Shown piece after piece: positions 1 through 9,354 of a stretch of 64,000 nt of DNA. Within the stretch, counting starts at the first letter, position 1; every line of letters begins with the position of its first letter. This DNA comes from Succinimonas sp045124755 (GTDB lineage: Bacteria > Pseudomonadota > Gammaproteobacteria > Enterobacterales > Succinivibrionaceae). The stretch lies in NCBI RefSeq assembly GCF_045124755.1, contig NZ_JBGVMK010000120.1; one strand, 5' to 3'. Position numbers and translations under genes: made by a program. The notes beneath the pieces are model-generated. The model ran no database searches. It was given only the letters and a program-made list of their open reading frames with translations, and was not told the DNA's origin.

Positions 1-72
1 TGCATATTATTTACAGCAATTCTACAAAAACAGCTTTGTAAAGTCCAGTGTTTTCTGTATTATTTGTTAGGA

Positions 73-246
73 TTAGGTTATCGTTGTTAGTAAATGCTTA
101 ATCGTACCTCTATATGCGTCCCATACCCATGTGACATGGGACTTATCCTGCCCGGATTCAGAATATTCAATAATCTCGTCAAATGATGGAAACCCCGGAG
201 CTTTCAGATTTGTGATATTTTCTTCCATTTCCTTCTGAGTGATCAT
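73..246 (-). pseudogene. Truncated copy of the tandem unknown family (N-terminal fragment)
   Basis: This 57-codon reading frame starts with the same MITQKEMEEN...PGFPS...EYSESGQDK segment as the intact family members downstream of it in the array. It loses all similarity after about residue 35 and ends with an unrelated tail. I place the start at the MITQKE methionine (codon at 244-246) because every other copy begins there; an upstream ATG 33 bases further out lies in the shared leader. The leader before the start (about 247-295) resembles the leader of the next copy (about 978-1030), so the duplication unit included upstream DNA. It is most likely a broken gene. It could still make a short peptide. 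Confidence 0.6.
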
Positions 247-392
247 CGTTAATTTCCTTATACCCCAAACAACATACATTATGGTATTTGAGGATACTTA
301 AAACATACTAAAATACAACAGCATCTCATATGGGCGCAATGTCTAAACTAATCTTTTTAAACTGATTAATATGTAATTATAATTGCTTCTCA

Positions 393-977
393 CTATTCAC
401 CCGTATAGTTGATTACATCCTGAATAGTATGTGTTTTCCAAAATTCTTCACTTGCCTTTTGAAGTCGTTTTCCTAGTTCTATGTTTTCTTGCAATTCCTT
501 CTCGTAAATAGCTTTAACTTCTTCAGGATGTTCCTCTACAAATTTTTTATGCAATCTTGCTTTTTCTTTTCCAATCTTCGCATGAATCCTATGATGAACC
601 ATATCAACATAATCTTTGGTCTTTTCGCAGTACATATCATCAAGAATTGAAATGTGGTTTTCATAGCGGTAAATCAGGAGATTTGCCAAAATTTCATGAT
701 TGATCTTCCCTCTGCCGAACATATACATATCTCTGGCAGACGAGAAAAGTGTAACCATATCCCGCAAGTCTTCAATATGTTCCATCAGGAAAGCAACCTG
801 CCAGTCATGAGGCTTATCCTTAACCTGCTCAATCAAAGCAATGTAAGCTTTCTCATACTCCAAGGCATTCCTGTCATCTTCGCCGGTTTCAGCATATTCA
901 ATTATTTCGCGAATTGAAGGGAAACCAGGTGGCTCCAGTTTATCAAAATTTTCTTCCATTTGTTTCTGAGTGATCAT
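393..977 (-). CDS. Unknown-family protein, tandem array copy 1 (194 aa)
   Basis: I do not recognise this family. The protein is charged, lacks signal peptide and membrane segments, and looks helical. Shared landmarks are the start MITQKxMEEN, then PGFPS, an EYxESGED segment, ALEYEKAYIALIEQVKDK, a DLFSxARDMYMF-like segment, LIYRYENxISILDDxYC around the middle, and a C-terminal INYTGE. It is nearly identical to the copy at 2609-3193 and clearly related to those at 1646-2281 and 3267-3878. All copies lie on the same strand in AT-rich DNA with spacers of tens to hundreds of bases. The start is fixed by conservation with the other copies. No function can be assigned from sequence alone. Confidence 0.75.
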   Translation of the reverse strand: MITQKQMEENFDKLEPPGFPSIREIIEYAETGEDDRNALEYEKAYIALIEQVKDKPHDWQVAFLMEHIEDLRDMVTLFSSARDMYMFGRGKINHEILANLLIYRYENHISILDDMYCEKTKDYVDMVHHRIHAKIGKEKARLHKKFVEEHPEEVKAIYEKELQENIELGKRLQKASEEFWKTHTIQDVINYTGE

Positions 978-1153
978 CGTTAAATTTCCTTATAACCAAA
1001 ACAACATACATTATGGCATCTAAGTATAATTAAAAACATATTGATGAAATATATCAGCATAGCCTATTGTTATGATGTCTAAAACGATCTTTGTTACCTG
1101 ATTAATATACAATTATAATTGCTTAACACCGTCATTAGATAAAAGAATAATTA

Positions 1154-1431
1154 CCATTCACCTGTATAGTTTAGTACGTCCTGAATTGTATGTGTTTTCC
1201 AAAATTTTTCACTTGCTTTTTGGCAGTCTTTCCCTAGTTCTATATTTTCTTGCTATTCCTTATCATAAATCTCTTTATCTTCATGATGCTCTTCTGCATA
1301 TTTTCTATGTAATCTTTATTTTTCTTTTCCAATCTTCGCATGAATTCCATGTTGAACCATATCAACAAGAGCCTTGGTCTTTTCACTGCACATATCATCA
1401 AGGATTGAAATGCGGTTTTCATAACGGTAAT
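1154..1431 (-). pseudogene. Decayed C-terminal half of a tandem unknown-family gene
   Basis: Base by base, the plus-strand sequence matches the 3' half of the gene at 393-977, from the codons for the C-terminal tail to the YRYENxISILDD region. The stop codon position is altered, there are in-frame stops, and the match breaks off abruptly near 1430. The 100-codon minus-strand frame at 1240-1542 reads this relic in the wrong frame, so I do not call it a gene. The copy has lost its 5' half entirely. It shows that the array is undergoing duplication and decay. Confidence 0.7.
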
Positions 1432-1645
1432 AAACATTTTTTCTAAATGACATTTGATCTGAATTACCATTGTAAAATCATAATTCAAAATGAATAGCAT
1501 CAATGTAATTGACTGATTGCAACGCCTTAACACACAGTCCAATACGATTGTATAACGCCAAGAAAATCAATATTCCCTTGGTTAGCTAATCTACTTATAA
1601 TTTTCAGCTGTTTCTGAAACTCTTCAGAAAAGATTATCCCCAGTT

Positions 1646-2281
1646 TTATTTTTCCTTATTATTATAATAATCAGAAAAATTATCACCATTGTAATTTAAC
1701 AATTCTTCAGTGGTATATTTCTCTCTGATCATTTTATTTAGGTCATCTAGTTCTGCTGCAAGTTCTTCCCCAAAACGACGTTGTTTTTCGCAAAGAGCCT
1801 TAAATTCTTCTGGTTTTTCTTCAGCTATTTTTTTCTCTGTCAAGGCTTGCTGTCTGCCTAATTCATAAAGCAATTCACTCCTGATTTTTCGAGCATAATC
1901 CTCTGTTTTGTTACAGTACTCATCATCGAGAATACTGATCTTGTTCTCGTAACGGTAAATCATAACATTAGCCAGGATTTCATCATTTACAGAAGGTTCT
2001 GTAATTAGAGAAGACTTCGGAAAGAGTTCCTCATCCCTGCAAAAAGAAAACAGATCAATCATTCCCCTTAGTTCGTTCATGTGTAACACAAGGAATTTCA
2101 CCTGTTCTTCATGAGATTTGTCCTTAACCTGTTCAATCAGGGCAATATAAGCCTTTTCGTATTCCAGAGCGTTTTTCTTGTCTTCTCCGCTCTCTGAATA
2201 TTCAATAAGTTCATCAGCAGAAGGAAAGCCTAAAGACTTGCCATCTCTAAGGTTAATACCTACATCTTGGCTTTTAATCAT
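1646..2281 (-). CDS. Unknown-family protein, tandem array copy (211 aa), divergent
   Basis: This member keeps the family core (LGFPSADELIEYSESGEDK, ALEYEKAYIALIEQVKDK, LMIYRYEN-like, ISILDDEYC). Its N-terminus differs (MIKSQDVG rather than MITQKEM), and its C-terminus ends in a LNYNGDNFSDYY-like tail close to that of the copy at 3267-3878. I start it at the methionine whose codon ends at 2281, to match the other copies; an upstream ATG at 2320 would add 13 residues of leader. There is no signal peptide or membrane segment. Two subtypes therefore exist in the array: short-tailed (393 and 2609) and NWEDFY-tailed (this copy and 3267). Confidence 0.7.
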   Translation of the reverse strand: MIKSQDVGINLRDGKSLGFPSADELIEYSESGEDKKNALEYEKAYIALIEQVKDKSHEEQVKFLVLHMNELRGMIDLFSFCRDEELFPKSSLITEPSVNDEILANVMIYRYENKISILDDEYCNKTEDYARKIRSELLYELGRQQALTEKKIAEEKPEEFKALCEKQRRFGEELAAELDDLNKMIREKYTTEELLNYNGDNFSDYYNNKEK

Positions 2282-2608
2282 TGTCAAGTCCTCTATTTGA
2301 ACATAATAATGAGAAAACAAAAAAATGCTCTTAATGGCAATCTAAAATACATACTCAAACGAAGTACGCTACTGCGGTATACCTAAATAAAATACTTGTT
2401 TTCCTTGCACCATATTTTTCCGCTTTTTTTGCATCTCATCAAATAAAGTCATACCTCTCTGGCTGCAAAGAATCATCAAGACTTGAATGAGGCGTATAAA
2501 CAAAATCATGATTGCAGTTTTTTAACAGCTGCTGAAAGCTTCTTCCATTTAAAGCTCTGCCGCACCGGGTCATATTCACCGTTATATTCGGCATAGGCTT
2601 TTGCAGCA
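2282..2608. other. Intergenic 327 bp inside the tandem array
   Basis: This is AT-rich DNA between two array members. A 72-codon minus-strand frame (2439-2657) overlaps the end of the next gene, has no similarity to the family and no ribosome binding site I can defend. Part of the stretch may be eroded coding sequence, but I cannot identify it. Confidence 0.4.
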
Positions 2609-3193
2609 CTATTCCCCTGAATAGTTGATTACATCCTGAATAGTATGTGTTTTCCAAAATTCTTCACCTGCCTTTCGGAGTCGTTTTCCCACTTCTATGT
2701 TTTCTTGCAGTTTCTTCTCATAAATGGCTTTGGCCTCTTCGGGGTGTTCTTCGCTAAACTTAATCTGCAACAATCCTCTTTCTCTTCCCAATTTTACATT
2801 AATTCTATGACGAACCATATCAACAAAATCCTTGGTCTTTGCACAGTACATATCATCAAGGATTGAAATGTGGTTTTCATAGCGGTAAATCAGAAGATTT
2901 GCCAAAATCTCATGATTGATCTTTCCCCTGCCGAACATATACATATCTCTGGCAGACGAGAAAAGTGTAACCATATCCCGCAAGTCTTCAATGTGTTCCA
3001 TCAGAAAAGCAACCTGCCAGTCATGGGGCTTATCCTTCACCTGCTCAATCAAAGCAATGTAAGCTTTCTCATACTCCAAGGCATTCCTGTCATCTTCTCC
3101 GGATTCAGCATATTCAATTATTTCACGAATTGAAGGAAAACCAGGCAGCTCCAAGTTATCAAAATTTTCTTCCATTTCCTTCTGAGTGATCAT
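2609..3193 (-). CDS. Unknown-family protein, tandem array copy (194 aa)
   Basis: This is a near twin of the gene at 393-977, with the same length, start (MITQKEMEEN) and end (VINYSGE). Differences are concentrated between residues about 115 and 175, in a Lys/Glu-rich helical stretch. The close identity suggests a recent duplication or gene conversion between non-adjacent members, because a divergent copy and a relic lie between them. No known motif, signal peptide or membrane segment is visible. Function unknown. Confidence 0.75.
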   Translation of the reverse strand: MITQKEMEENFDNLELPGFPSIREIIEYAESGEDDRNALEYEKAYIALIEQVKDKPHDWQVAFLMEHIEDLRDMVTLFSSARDMYMFGRGKINHEILANLLIYRYENHISILDDMYCAKTKDFVDMVRHRINVKLGRERGLLQIKFSEEHPEEAKAIYEKKLQENIEVGKRLRKAGEEFWKTHTIQDVINYSGE

Positions 3194-3266
3194 CTTTCAT
3201 TTCCTCATAGCCAAACTGACAATATTGATTTTTGCAGTTGAATCGCAGCGTTATCTTAAAAACACC

Positions 3267-3878
3267 TTATGTTTCATCCTTATAAAAGTCCTCCCAATTG
3301 CTACCGTCATAATTCATCAATTCCTCAAAAGTATATTTTTCAGAGATTTTTTTATTAGTAAGCAGAATCTCTTCGGCTAGTTTCTGACATTTCCGATAGC
3401 TTTCTTCACACTGCTTTTTATATTCTTCTGGATGGTCTTTGGCGAATTTCCGCTCCTGTTCTGCAAGCTGCGCTCCTCTTCTCGTATATATATCGGACTC
3501 AATTTTTCTCAGAGCTGGTTTAGAAGTAACGCAATACTCATCATCCAAAATGCTTATATTATTTTCGTAACGATAAATCATGAGATTTGCCAGTACTTCA
3601 TCATAATAGGAAGATGGAAACATATACATGTCTCTGGCATAGGAAAACAAATCAACCATCTTTCTTAGTTCGTTCATGTGAGACATCAGAAAAGCAACCT
3701 GCTCATCATGCGGCTTATCCTTAACCTGTTCAATCAGGGCATGATAGGCCCTTTCATACTCAAGAGCATTCTTCTTATCCTGCCCGGATTCAGAATACTC
3801 AATAAGCTCATCAGCAGTTGGAAAACCCGGAGCTTCCAGATTTCTCATGTTTTCTTCCATTTCTTTCTGAGTGATCAT
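3267..3878 (-). CDS. Unknown-family protein, tandem array first copy (203 aa)
   Basis: This is the most upstream member in the direction of transcription. It carries the full family pattern: MITQKEMEEN start, PGFPTADELIEYSESGQDK, the central MIYRYENNISILDDEYC segment, a Lys/Glu-rich stretch, and a C-terminal ELMNYDGSNWEDFY tail. There is no signal peptide, membrane helix or catalytic motif. All downstream copies could be cotranscribed from a promoter in the AT-rich gap before it. The family looks soluble and possibly all-helical. I cannot assign a role. Confidence 0.75.
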   Translation of the reverse strand: MITQKEMEENMRNLEAPGFPTADELIEYSESGQDKKNALEYERAYHALIEQVKDKPHDEQVAFLMSHMNELRKMVDLFSYARDMYMFPSSYYDEVLANLMIYRYENNISILDDEYCVTSKPALRKIESDIYTRRGAQLAEQERKFAKDHPEEYKKQCEESYRKCQKLAEEILLTNKKISEKYTFEELMNYDGSNWEDFYKDET

Positions 3879-4341
3879 CTTAACTGTCCCTTAAAATCAT
3901 TAATTTTTGTGTAACGTTTGCGCTGCATTTCTGCGGGGTTTCTTTTCCGGAGAATCACTGCTTAATACAGCCTATAAAACGGCTCTTAAATAAGACGCGT
4001 AATGTAATCTAAATAAGAATGATTTACCGATTCCTAATTTTTATGTCTGTGATCGAGATCTGGTTTTTAACACTTGTGATAAAACTTAAGGGTTCACAAA
4101 TCTCTAAAAACGGAGAAAAGCTTCATAGGGACTGTTTTGCTGCTGAGTTTCACCATGAAGTCAATTTACGAACTTCCAGCATATTCAGTTTCTGCCTTTT
4201 GTTATCAGTATGCCATTCTCAGAAACACACCGCGTTATAAATCTGAAATTCAGGCGTCCGTCATAATGAAACAGGCGGAACGTCCTGACTGACCGATTCC
4301 GCCCTTTCATTAACTCCGCAGGGAATATTCCAGCCCCTTCT
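3879..4341. other. Intergenic 463 bp separating AT-rich array from GC-richer DNA
   Basis: This is AT-rich up to about 4200, then the composition shifts to that of the rest of the window. It presumably holds the promoter of the tandem array. I see no convincing gene, terminator or repeat. Confidence 0.4.
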
Positions 4342-5646
4342 TCAGAAGTGTCTCCGGAACTCCTGCACGGGATCATCATTAAGGATGGCAATGGCCTTCT
4401 CGGCCATCTCCCGGGTAAGCCCGTCATGAAAGCATACATCATCCTCATCTTCTTCATCCGGCTTAATCGTAATGGTGGTTACCACGTTCCTCTTGAGATA
4501 CCCCCAGTGCCAGAAGGTGTCATCATCCAGAATCACAAAGGATTCCACATGAGGAAAGCGGCTCAGCCAGTTTCTGATTTCCGCCGGCCGGGCTTCGCGG
4601 CCGGAGAGACCGCCCTCCGGAGTAACCCCGCTTATCTGAAGTCCTTCCGCTTTCAGGGCGGTGCAGAGCTCAGCAGTGGCATCGCTGCACTTCACAAAGC
4701 CCTCCTTGGCGTAATAGTAGTAGCCGCCCTTCCAGGAGCTGGAAAGAATGATGTCGGCATCGGTTTCAGACACGATATACTTGAGATTGGCCACAAACGC
4801 CGGGTCTATCCTGGGATCGTTGTAATGGTATTCATCGTTATTGAGCACCCCGTCCACATCCAGAAAAATCACCTTGTTAAACGGCGAGGCCTCCTGGTGA
4901 TATGGTTCCTCCCACCAGAAGGACCAGCCGAAGGTGTACTCCAAATCGTAGAACACCAGATTGAGGATGCGGACTTCCCCGGCGCATACGGGGGAGTTCT
5001 GATTGGGCACCCGCTTGCTCTCGTCAAATAACACAAACCGCCCCCAGAAATCCCCGCTTAAATCCTCCCGGCTCACCATGGCATAACGCGGCGGCTTCTT
5101 CTGACCTTTCAGAATGTCATTAACACGGGACACCAGCTCCCCGCGATCCGCCATAAACACCACATCCTGGACTCTGGCAAGACGGGATTTCAAAAGGACG
5201 GTAAGCTTTGCGGCTTCATCCTCCGGGAATTTTGCGGAAGCAAGGAGTACAGAGTGAGCCAGCTCCTTTTTGGAGGCATCGTGTTCGGCGCAGAAATCGG
5301 TTAAACTACCCACCGCGCTGCCTTCTGTGAGCCTGCTCAGAAAGAAAAGCGCCTCATTTCCGAGAGCGTTAAGGTATTCCGTGTCCTCCTGCTCCCGGGC
5401 GGCTCTTGCGACTTCCCGGGCCGCCTTCTCATCCTCCGAAAGATCCTCATCTTCCGCGGTCTTTCTGGCCTGGCTTCTTACGTAATAGCTGAAAGCTTCC
5501 TTGCTTTTAAGAAACGTAAGGCACTCCTCCCGGGAAAACTCGGGAGGCACAGGGCCGGTTTCAGTTAGGGTGTCGCAGTCCAGAAAGAGGAGCTTCGGGC
5601 TTACTCTGTCCGGCCATGAGGATTCTTTTGTCATATCTTTTGTCAT
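4342..5646 (-). CDS. Two-part protein with C-terminal HAD-like domain of RNA-repair (SAK) type
   Basis: A 434-residue protein. The C-terminal part (about 255-410) is a HAD-superfamily domain: motif I is FLDVDGVLNND with DVDGVL at residues 263-268, motif II a Ser-rich IILSSSWK, and later an FVILDDDTFWH motif IV. This pattern resembles the HAD domains associated with Swiss-army-knife RNA repair proteins. The first 250 residues are acidic, rich in Glu and Ala around 50-100, and unknown to me; a short FLDCDTL near residue 20 may be a decayed echo of the HAD motif. The start could be either of two ATGs 12 bases apart. It stands alone, between the AT-rich array and rsuA. The HAD fold is well supported; the substrate is not. 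Confidence 0.75.
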   Translation of the reverse strand: MTKDMTKESSWPDRVSPKLLFLDCDTLTETGPVPPEFSREECLTFLKSKEAFSYYVRSQARKTAEDEDLSEDEKAAREVARAAREQEDTEYLNALGNEALFFLSRLTEGSAVGSLTDFCAEHDASKKELAHSVLLASAKFPEDEAAKLTVLLKSRLARVQDVVFMADRGELVSRVNDILKGQKKPPRYAMVSREDLSGDFWGRFVLFDESKRVPNQNSPVCAGEVRILNLVFYDLEYTFGWSFWWEEPYHQEASPFNKVIFLDVDGVLNNDEYHYNDPRIDPAFVANLKYIVSETDADIILSSSWKGGYYYYAKEGFVKCSDATAELCTALKAEGLQISGVTPEGGLSGREARPAEIRNWLSRFPHVESFVILDDDTFWHWGYLKRNVVTTITIKPDEEDEDDVCFHDGLTREMAEKAIAILNDDPVQEFRRHF

Positions 5647-6046
5647 ACCATGTTTTCCTGAATTGACGCCGAAGAGGATGTTCCGGGGTATAACCCGGGA
5701 CTTCTTCCGGCGGAATATTGAATATAATTTCTTTAGCGGTGAAATTCTAACACAATGGATATGTATCCGTGTATATCATGACTGAACACGTTAATAATAT
5801 GCATAAGGTTGTGTAATATATCACAAATTCTGCTTATTATGAGCGCCGTCCGAACCTGATTCGACAGTACTTCCGGTTGTTTGCTTATTCACGTTAAATA
5901 CAGGTGGGCTGCCAAAGGGTAAGATACAGCAAATGCCGGCAAACAGGATGAAAAGACGATCTGGGCGAGACCGGGACGATGTCGGGCTATTTTGGAAATC
6001 ACGATTTTCCCGGGCGTCTTCCCTCAACGCAGCAATTTCCGAATGC

Positions 6047-6074
6047 AAAAAAAACTCCCGGGGCAACCGAGAGT
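6047..6074 (-). terminator. Rho-independent terminator of rsuA
   Basis: Read on the minus strand, an 8-bp stem (arms 6067-6074 and 6054-6061, one G-U pair) with a 5-base loop is followed by a run of eight T. It lies about 80 bases past the rsuA stop codon. The stretch from 5647 to 6154 otherwise holds no gene I can support. Confidence 0.8.
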
Positions 6075-6154
6075 CTTCACGTTTCATATTTTGCTGAGCG
6101 GGGTTTAGAAAGAGTTGGAAAGAGATCCGGCCCCCCTTCTTAAAAGCCGGCGAT

Positions 6155-6859
6155 TTAAAAGAGAGCCGCCTCCTCGGGAGTAAGCGGACGGTATTCTCCC
6201 GGAAGGAGATCCTCGGGAAGAGCAATGCCGCCAATAGCGATTCTTTTCAGGGAGATAACGTGATTGCCCTGAGAAGCGAACATTCTCTTTACCTGATGGT
6301 AGCGGCCCTCGTAAATGGTAAGCCGGACAAGGTTCGGCGCCAGGATTTCGAGATCCGCGGGCAGCGTGGGAGTCTTTTCCCCCCGGAGAAGCACCCCGGC
6401 GGCAAAGATTTCCTTTAATCCCGGATCTGCCGTGTTTTCCAGCTCGGCCTCGTAGACCTTGGGACACTTGCGAGAAGGAGCGGTAACCCGGTGGGCCCAG
6501 GCTCCGTCATCGGTGACAAAAAGAAGCCCTTCCGTATCCAGATCCAGCCTTCCTACCGGAAAAAGTCCTCCGGCTTCATTCCAAAAACAGGACATCACCG
6601 TGGAATGCTCGCTGTCGTCCGTGGCGGTAATTACGCCCCGGGGCTTATTCAGCATAAAGTAACGGGGCGCTTCCCGGGTAACCACCTCAAGATCCTGCTC
6701 GGCATTCCGCACCTGATCCGCTCCCGACACCTTCAGGGCGGCATCCCGGACAGGCACGCCGTTAACGGTGACGAGCCCCTTTCTTATGAGGATCCCGGCT
6801 TCCCGGCGGGAGCAGCCGTAATTCTGAGCCACGCATTTATCAAGTCGGATGGTTTCCAC
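6155..6859 (-). CDS. rsuA: 16S rRNA pseudouridine synthase (RsuA family)
   Basis: Isomerises a specific uridine of 16S rRNA (U516 in E. coli) to pseudouridine. An S4 RNA-binding domain fills residues 1-58 (RLDKCVAQNYGCSRREAG). The catalytic domain follows, with PVGRLDLDTEGLL at 101-113; Asp106 is the expected catalytic residue. NKPRGV (71-76) and GRYHQVKRMF near 205 are further family marks. Length (234 aa) is normal for RsuA. It starts 14 bases after the BASS transporter gene and ends in a clear terminator, so the two are probably cotranscribed. RluB/RluE-type relatives cannot be excluded, but the length and S4 domain favour RsuA. Confidence 0.88.
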   Translation of the reverse strand: METIRLDKCVAQNYGCSRREAGILIRKGLVTVNGVPVRDAALKVSGADQVRNAEQDLEVVTREAPRYFMLNKPRGVITATDDSEHSTVMSCFWNEAGGLFPVGRLDLDTEGLLFVTDDGAWAHRVTAPSRKCPKVYEAELENTADPGLKEIFAAGVLLRGEKTPTLPADLEILAPNLVRLTIYEGRYHQVKRMFASQGNHVISLKRIAIGGIALPEDLLPGEYRPLTPEEAALF

Positions 6860-6873
6860 GGGGATCTCCTTAG

Positions 6874-7956
6874 CTATTCCTTCTGGCTGCTGTCAGGGGC
6901 AGCGGATGCGGCGGGTTCCGGAGTAACGCTCCTTGCCATAAGACCGGCGGCAATGGCTCCGGAAATGTTATGCCAGGCGCTGAAAATGGCTCCCGGCACC
7001 TGAGCCAGGATCATGGCCGGGAAGCAGGTAGCGGCCAGAGCCGTGGCAAGGCCGGAGTTCTGCATGCCCACTTCGATGGTGATGGCATTCCGCCGGGGAG
7101 CCGGAAGCCGGAGAGCCCAGCCCGCTAAGAAGCCCATGAGGTAGCCGATAAGGTTATGAAGGATCACCGCCAGAATAATAATGAAGCCTTTTTCCAGCAG
7201 ACTTTCTCCGCTCTTGTCAATGACAAATCCGATAATGAGACAGATGCCGATGCAGGAGATCAGAGGGAGCCCGGCAGTTAAGTTAGCGGTGAACTTCCGG
7301 AAGAAGCGGTTCAGGAGCATGCCGAGAGCAATGGGAACAATGACGATCTTAATGATCCCCACAAACATGCCCAGGGCGTCCACGTGGATATCCGATCCCC
7401 CGATGCTGTCCGAATAGAGTCCGGTATAAAACATGGTAAGGAGCGGAGTCAGCACGGGCGCCAGCAGGGTGGCTGTGGCGGTCATGCCCACGGACAGCGC
7501 CACATCGCCCCGGGCCATGTAGGTTATGACGTTGGAGGCGGTGCCGCCGGGGCAGCAGCCGGTGAGGATCACCCCTACCGCCAGCTCCGGCGGCAGCTGA
7601 AACGCCAGACACAGGAGAAAACCGGCAAGAGGCATTACCATAAACTGCGCCGCTTCCCCCACCAGCATGTCCCGGGGTCTGGTGAACACCACCTTGAAAT
7701 CCTCAAAGCGCAGGGTCATGCCCATGCCGAACATAATCACCATGAGGAGATTGGTTACGTTCAGCTGGCCTCCCAGAAAATCCGGATTCCCCATGAAGGA
7801 GGTGAAGCTCCCCCGGACAAAATACGCCAGCAGGGTTACCAGAACGGCGTAAAGAGCCATGTAACGCCCGACATGATCTGAAAGGCGTTTAAAAAAATTA
7901 AAGACCGGCCCTTCCTTTACGGCTGGTTCCGGAGCATTGTTTAATGAATTTGGCAT
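6874..7956 (-). CDS. BASS-family (bile acid:Na+ symporter-like) transporter
   Basis: A 360-residue polytopic membrane protein with about nine or ten hydrophobic segments. The family signatures are MVIMFGMGMTLRFEDF in the third segment and the GCCPGGTASNVITYMARGD motif that forms part of the sodium/substrate site in BASS carriers; a second crossover region (EVGMQNSGLATALA) lies in the C-terminal half. Members move organic anions such as bile acids, pantoate or 2-oxoacids with sodium. The substrate here cannot be read from sequence. The N-terminal 25 residues are cytoplasmic and the C-terminus is a short Pro/Ala/Ser tail. It precedes rsuA by 14 bases. Confidence 0.85.
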   Translation of the reverse strand: MPNSLNNAPEPAVKEGPVFNFFKRLSDHVGRYMALYAVLVTLLAYFVRGSFTSFMGNPDFLGGQLNVTNLLMVIMFGMGMTLRFEDFKVVFTRPRDMLVGEAAQFMVMPLAGFLLCLAFQLPPELAVGVILTGCCPGGTASNVITYMARGDVALSVGMTATATLLAPVLTPLLTMFYTGLYSDSIGGSDIHVDALGMFVGIIKIVIVPIALGMLLNRFFRKFTANLTAGLPLISCIGICLIIGFVIDKSGESLLEKGFIIILAVILHNLIGYLMGFLAGWALRLPAPRRNAITIEVGMQNSGLATALAATCFPAMILAQVPGAIFSAWHNISGAIAAGLMARSVTPEPAASAAPDSSQKE

Positions 7957-8008
7957 ACTGCATTCCTCGGATGCTGAAGATAGACAGAATAAACAGAAAT
8001 GTTTGCGA

Positions 8009-9142
8009 TCAGTTAAGCCGGTGCATGTCCAGCAGGGAAAGAGCGCTGGAGATCATTTCCGAAGAAAGCTCCTGCCCCGCTGCCGGCTTCACAATGTAAT
8101 TCGGGAGATCCTCCAGCCGGGAAATCACAAACGGCGGACGTCTTTCGATCCGGCCCAGCGCCGCCTTGCGGTTGGCCAGCACCAGGATCACCCGGGGGGT
8201 GATATTAATGGGTCGGAAAAAATCCTGCATGATCTGCTGCTGCCGGGTGATCTGCTCCTCGGGAGAATTGAGAGGCACCCTGCGGCCGTGCTCGGTCTTG
8301 CTCCATTCGCCGTCCTTATTGATAAAAAGCACCAGACGGTTATTGACGCCCTCGGGGGTGATGCCGAAGGCCTTGGTTTCCAGGATAAACATGCCGCTGG
8401 GGCCGATAACCACATGATCCAGCTCCAGCCGGAGACTGCCCTCGATTTCCAGATAGATGCCGCTGACGGACTTGTATTCGGGAGGCAGCTTTTCCAGGAC
8501 GTCCCGCACTGCTTTTTCCCCGATATTGCCGGCGGTTTTGATGCGGCGGTCGGTTTCGGAGAGATGGCGATCCACCCGAAGCTTGCCGCTGCGCTCCTCG
8601 TAATTGGGCCGCTCGGAGAGTCCGGACACCCCGAGATTTATCAGAAACTCCCGGAACTGTTCCTTGGAGGTGGTGTAAAGTCTGGGGGTGGGCACAATGA
8701 CATTCAGAAACATGCCCTTGAGAGTGCCCAGCTCCTTGCCGGTATAGGAGTAGATCACCTTCTTGCGGCCCCGGTGCCGCACCCGGGAGCCGGGATAAAG
8801 CCTAAGAAACTCCATATAGTCCAGGAGCATCTTTTCATCTACTCCCGAGGAGATCCGCATCTTCCATTCCTCGAACTTGCGGGCATCAGGGAGCTTCTGC
8901 GGGGCGTGGGTGTTGTGCACGGTGCCGGATACGGCATTCTTGTTTCTCCGGCGCCGGAATAAAAAAGAAAAGAGCCGGCGGCCCGGGCGCTTCCGGCGGG
9001 GGCCGGATCCGGACTCCTGATCCGGACGCAGTCTGTTCTCCCGTCCCGGCTTCCCTCTGCTGCCGATATAGCGCCAGACCAGAGCGGCTGCCAGCAGCGC
9101 GGCCAAAGCGGCAATAACAATCAGGAGGGAGGTACTCAACAT
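8009..9142 (-). CDS. Membrane-anchored NERD-domain protein
   Basis: An N-terminal membrane helix (residues 4-24) is followed by a very basic linker (30-70) and a region of unknown fold (85-190). A NERD domain (about 203-320) follows. NERD is a nuclease-related PD-(D/E)XK-like fold, with GNIGEKAVRDVL at its start and LDHVVIGPSGMFILETKAFG carrying Asp242, Glu255 and Lys257, the expected active-site positions. The protein would sit at the inner membrane with its domain in the cytoplasm. NERD proteins have no firmly settled role; DNA processing is the usual suggestion. Its neighbours are a degenerate GGDEF protein upstream and the BASS transporter 52 bases downstream. Confidence 0.75.
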   Translation of the reverse strand: MLSTSLLIVIAALAALLAAALVWRYIGSRGKPGRENRLRPDQESGSGPRRKRPGRRLFSFLFRRRRNKNAVSGTVHNTHAPQKLPDARKFEEWKMRISSGVDEKMLLDYMEFLRLYPGSRVRHRGRKKVIYSYTGKELGTLKGMFLNVIVPTPRLYTTSKEQFREFLINLGVSGLSERPNYEERSGKLRVDRHLSETDRRIKTAGNIGEKAVRDVLEKLPPEYKSVSGIYLEIEGSLRLELDHVVIGPSGMFILETKAFGITPEGVNNRLVLFINKDGEWSKTEHGRRVPLNSPEEQITRQQQIMQDFFRPINITPRVILVLANRKAALGRIERRPPFVISRLEDLPNYIVKPAAGQELSSEMISSALSLLDMHRLN

Positions 9143-9354
9143 GGCTCGCTTCTCATATCACTGAGCGCTCCGGAATACAGGGCCGCATCTCTCAGGACGG
9201 GCCGGAGGAAATCCCGGAAGCGGAAAAATTCAGGGGGATTTTAAAACAAATTCCGGCGGTTGCACAAGGGAGCCCTTCCGGATCCGTGACGTCCGGGATC
9301 GCTTTTCGGGAAGGGCCAGGAGACAGCAATCCGCCGCAAAGCCTCCGGAATCTG

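Noticed and set aside
1240..1542. 100-codon minus frame as a gene
   Set aside because: It reads the relic of an array gene in the wrong frame; the true match is in another frame with stops.
2439..2657. 72-codon minus frame in the tandem array
   Set aside because: It overlaps a real family member, has no similarity to the family and no start signal.
5821..6234. 137-codon minus frame after rsuA
   Set aside because: It runs through the rsuA terminator and overlaps the end of rsuA; no recognisable protein features.
7937..8962. Long plus-strand frame of 341 codons
   Set aside because: It lies opposite the NERD gene, is His/Gly/Pro-rich in the way of antisense frames in GC-rich genes, and shows no domain.
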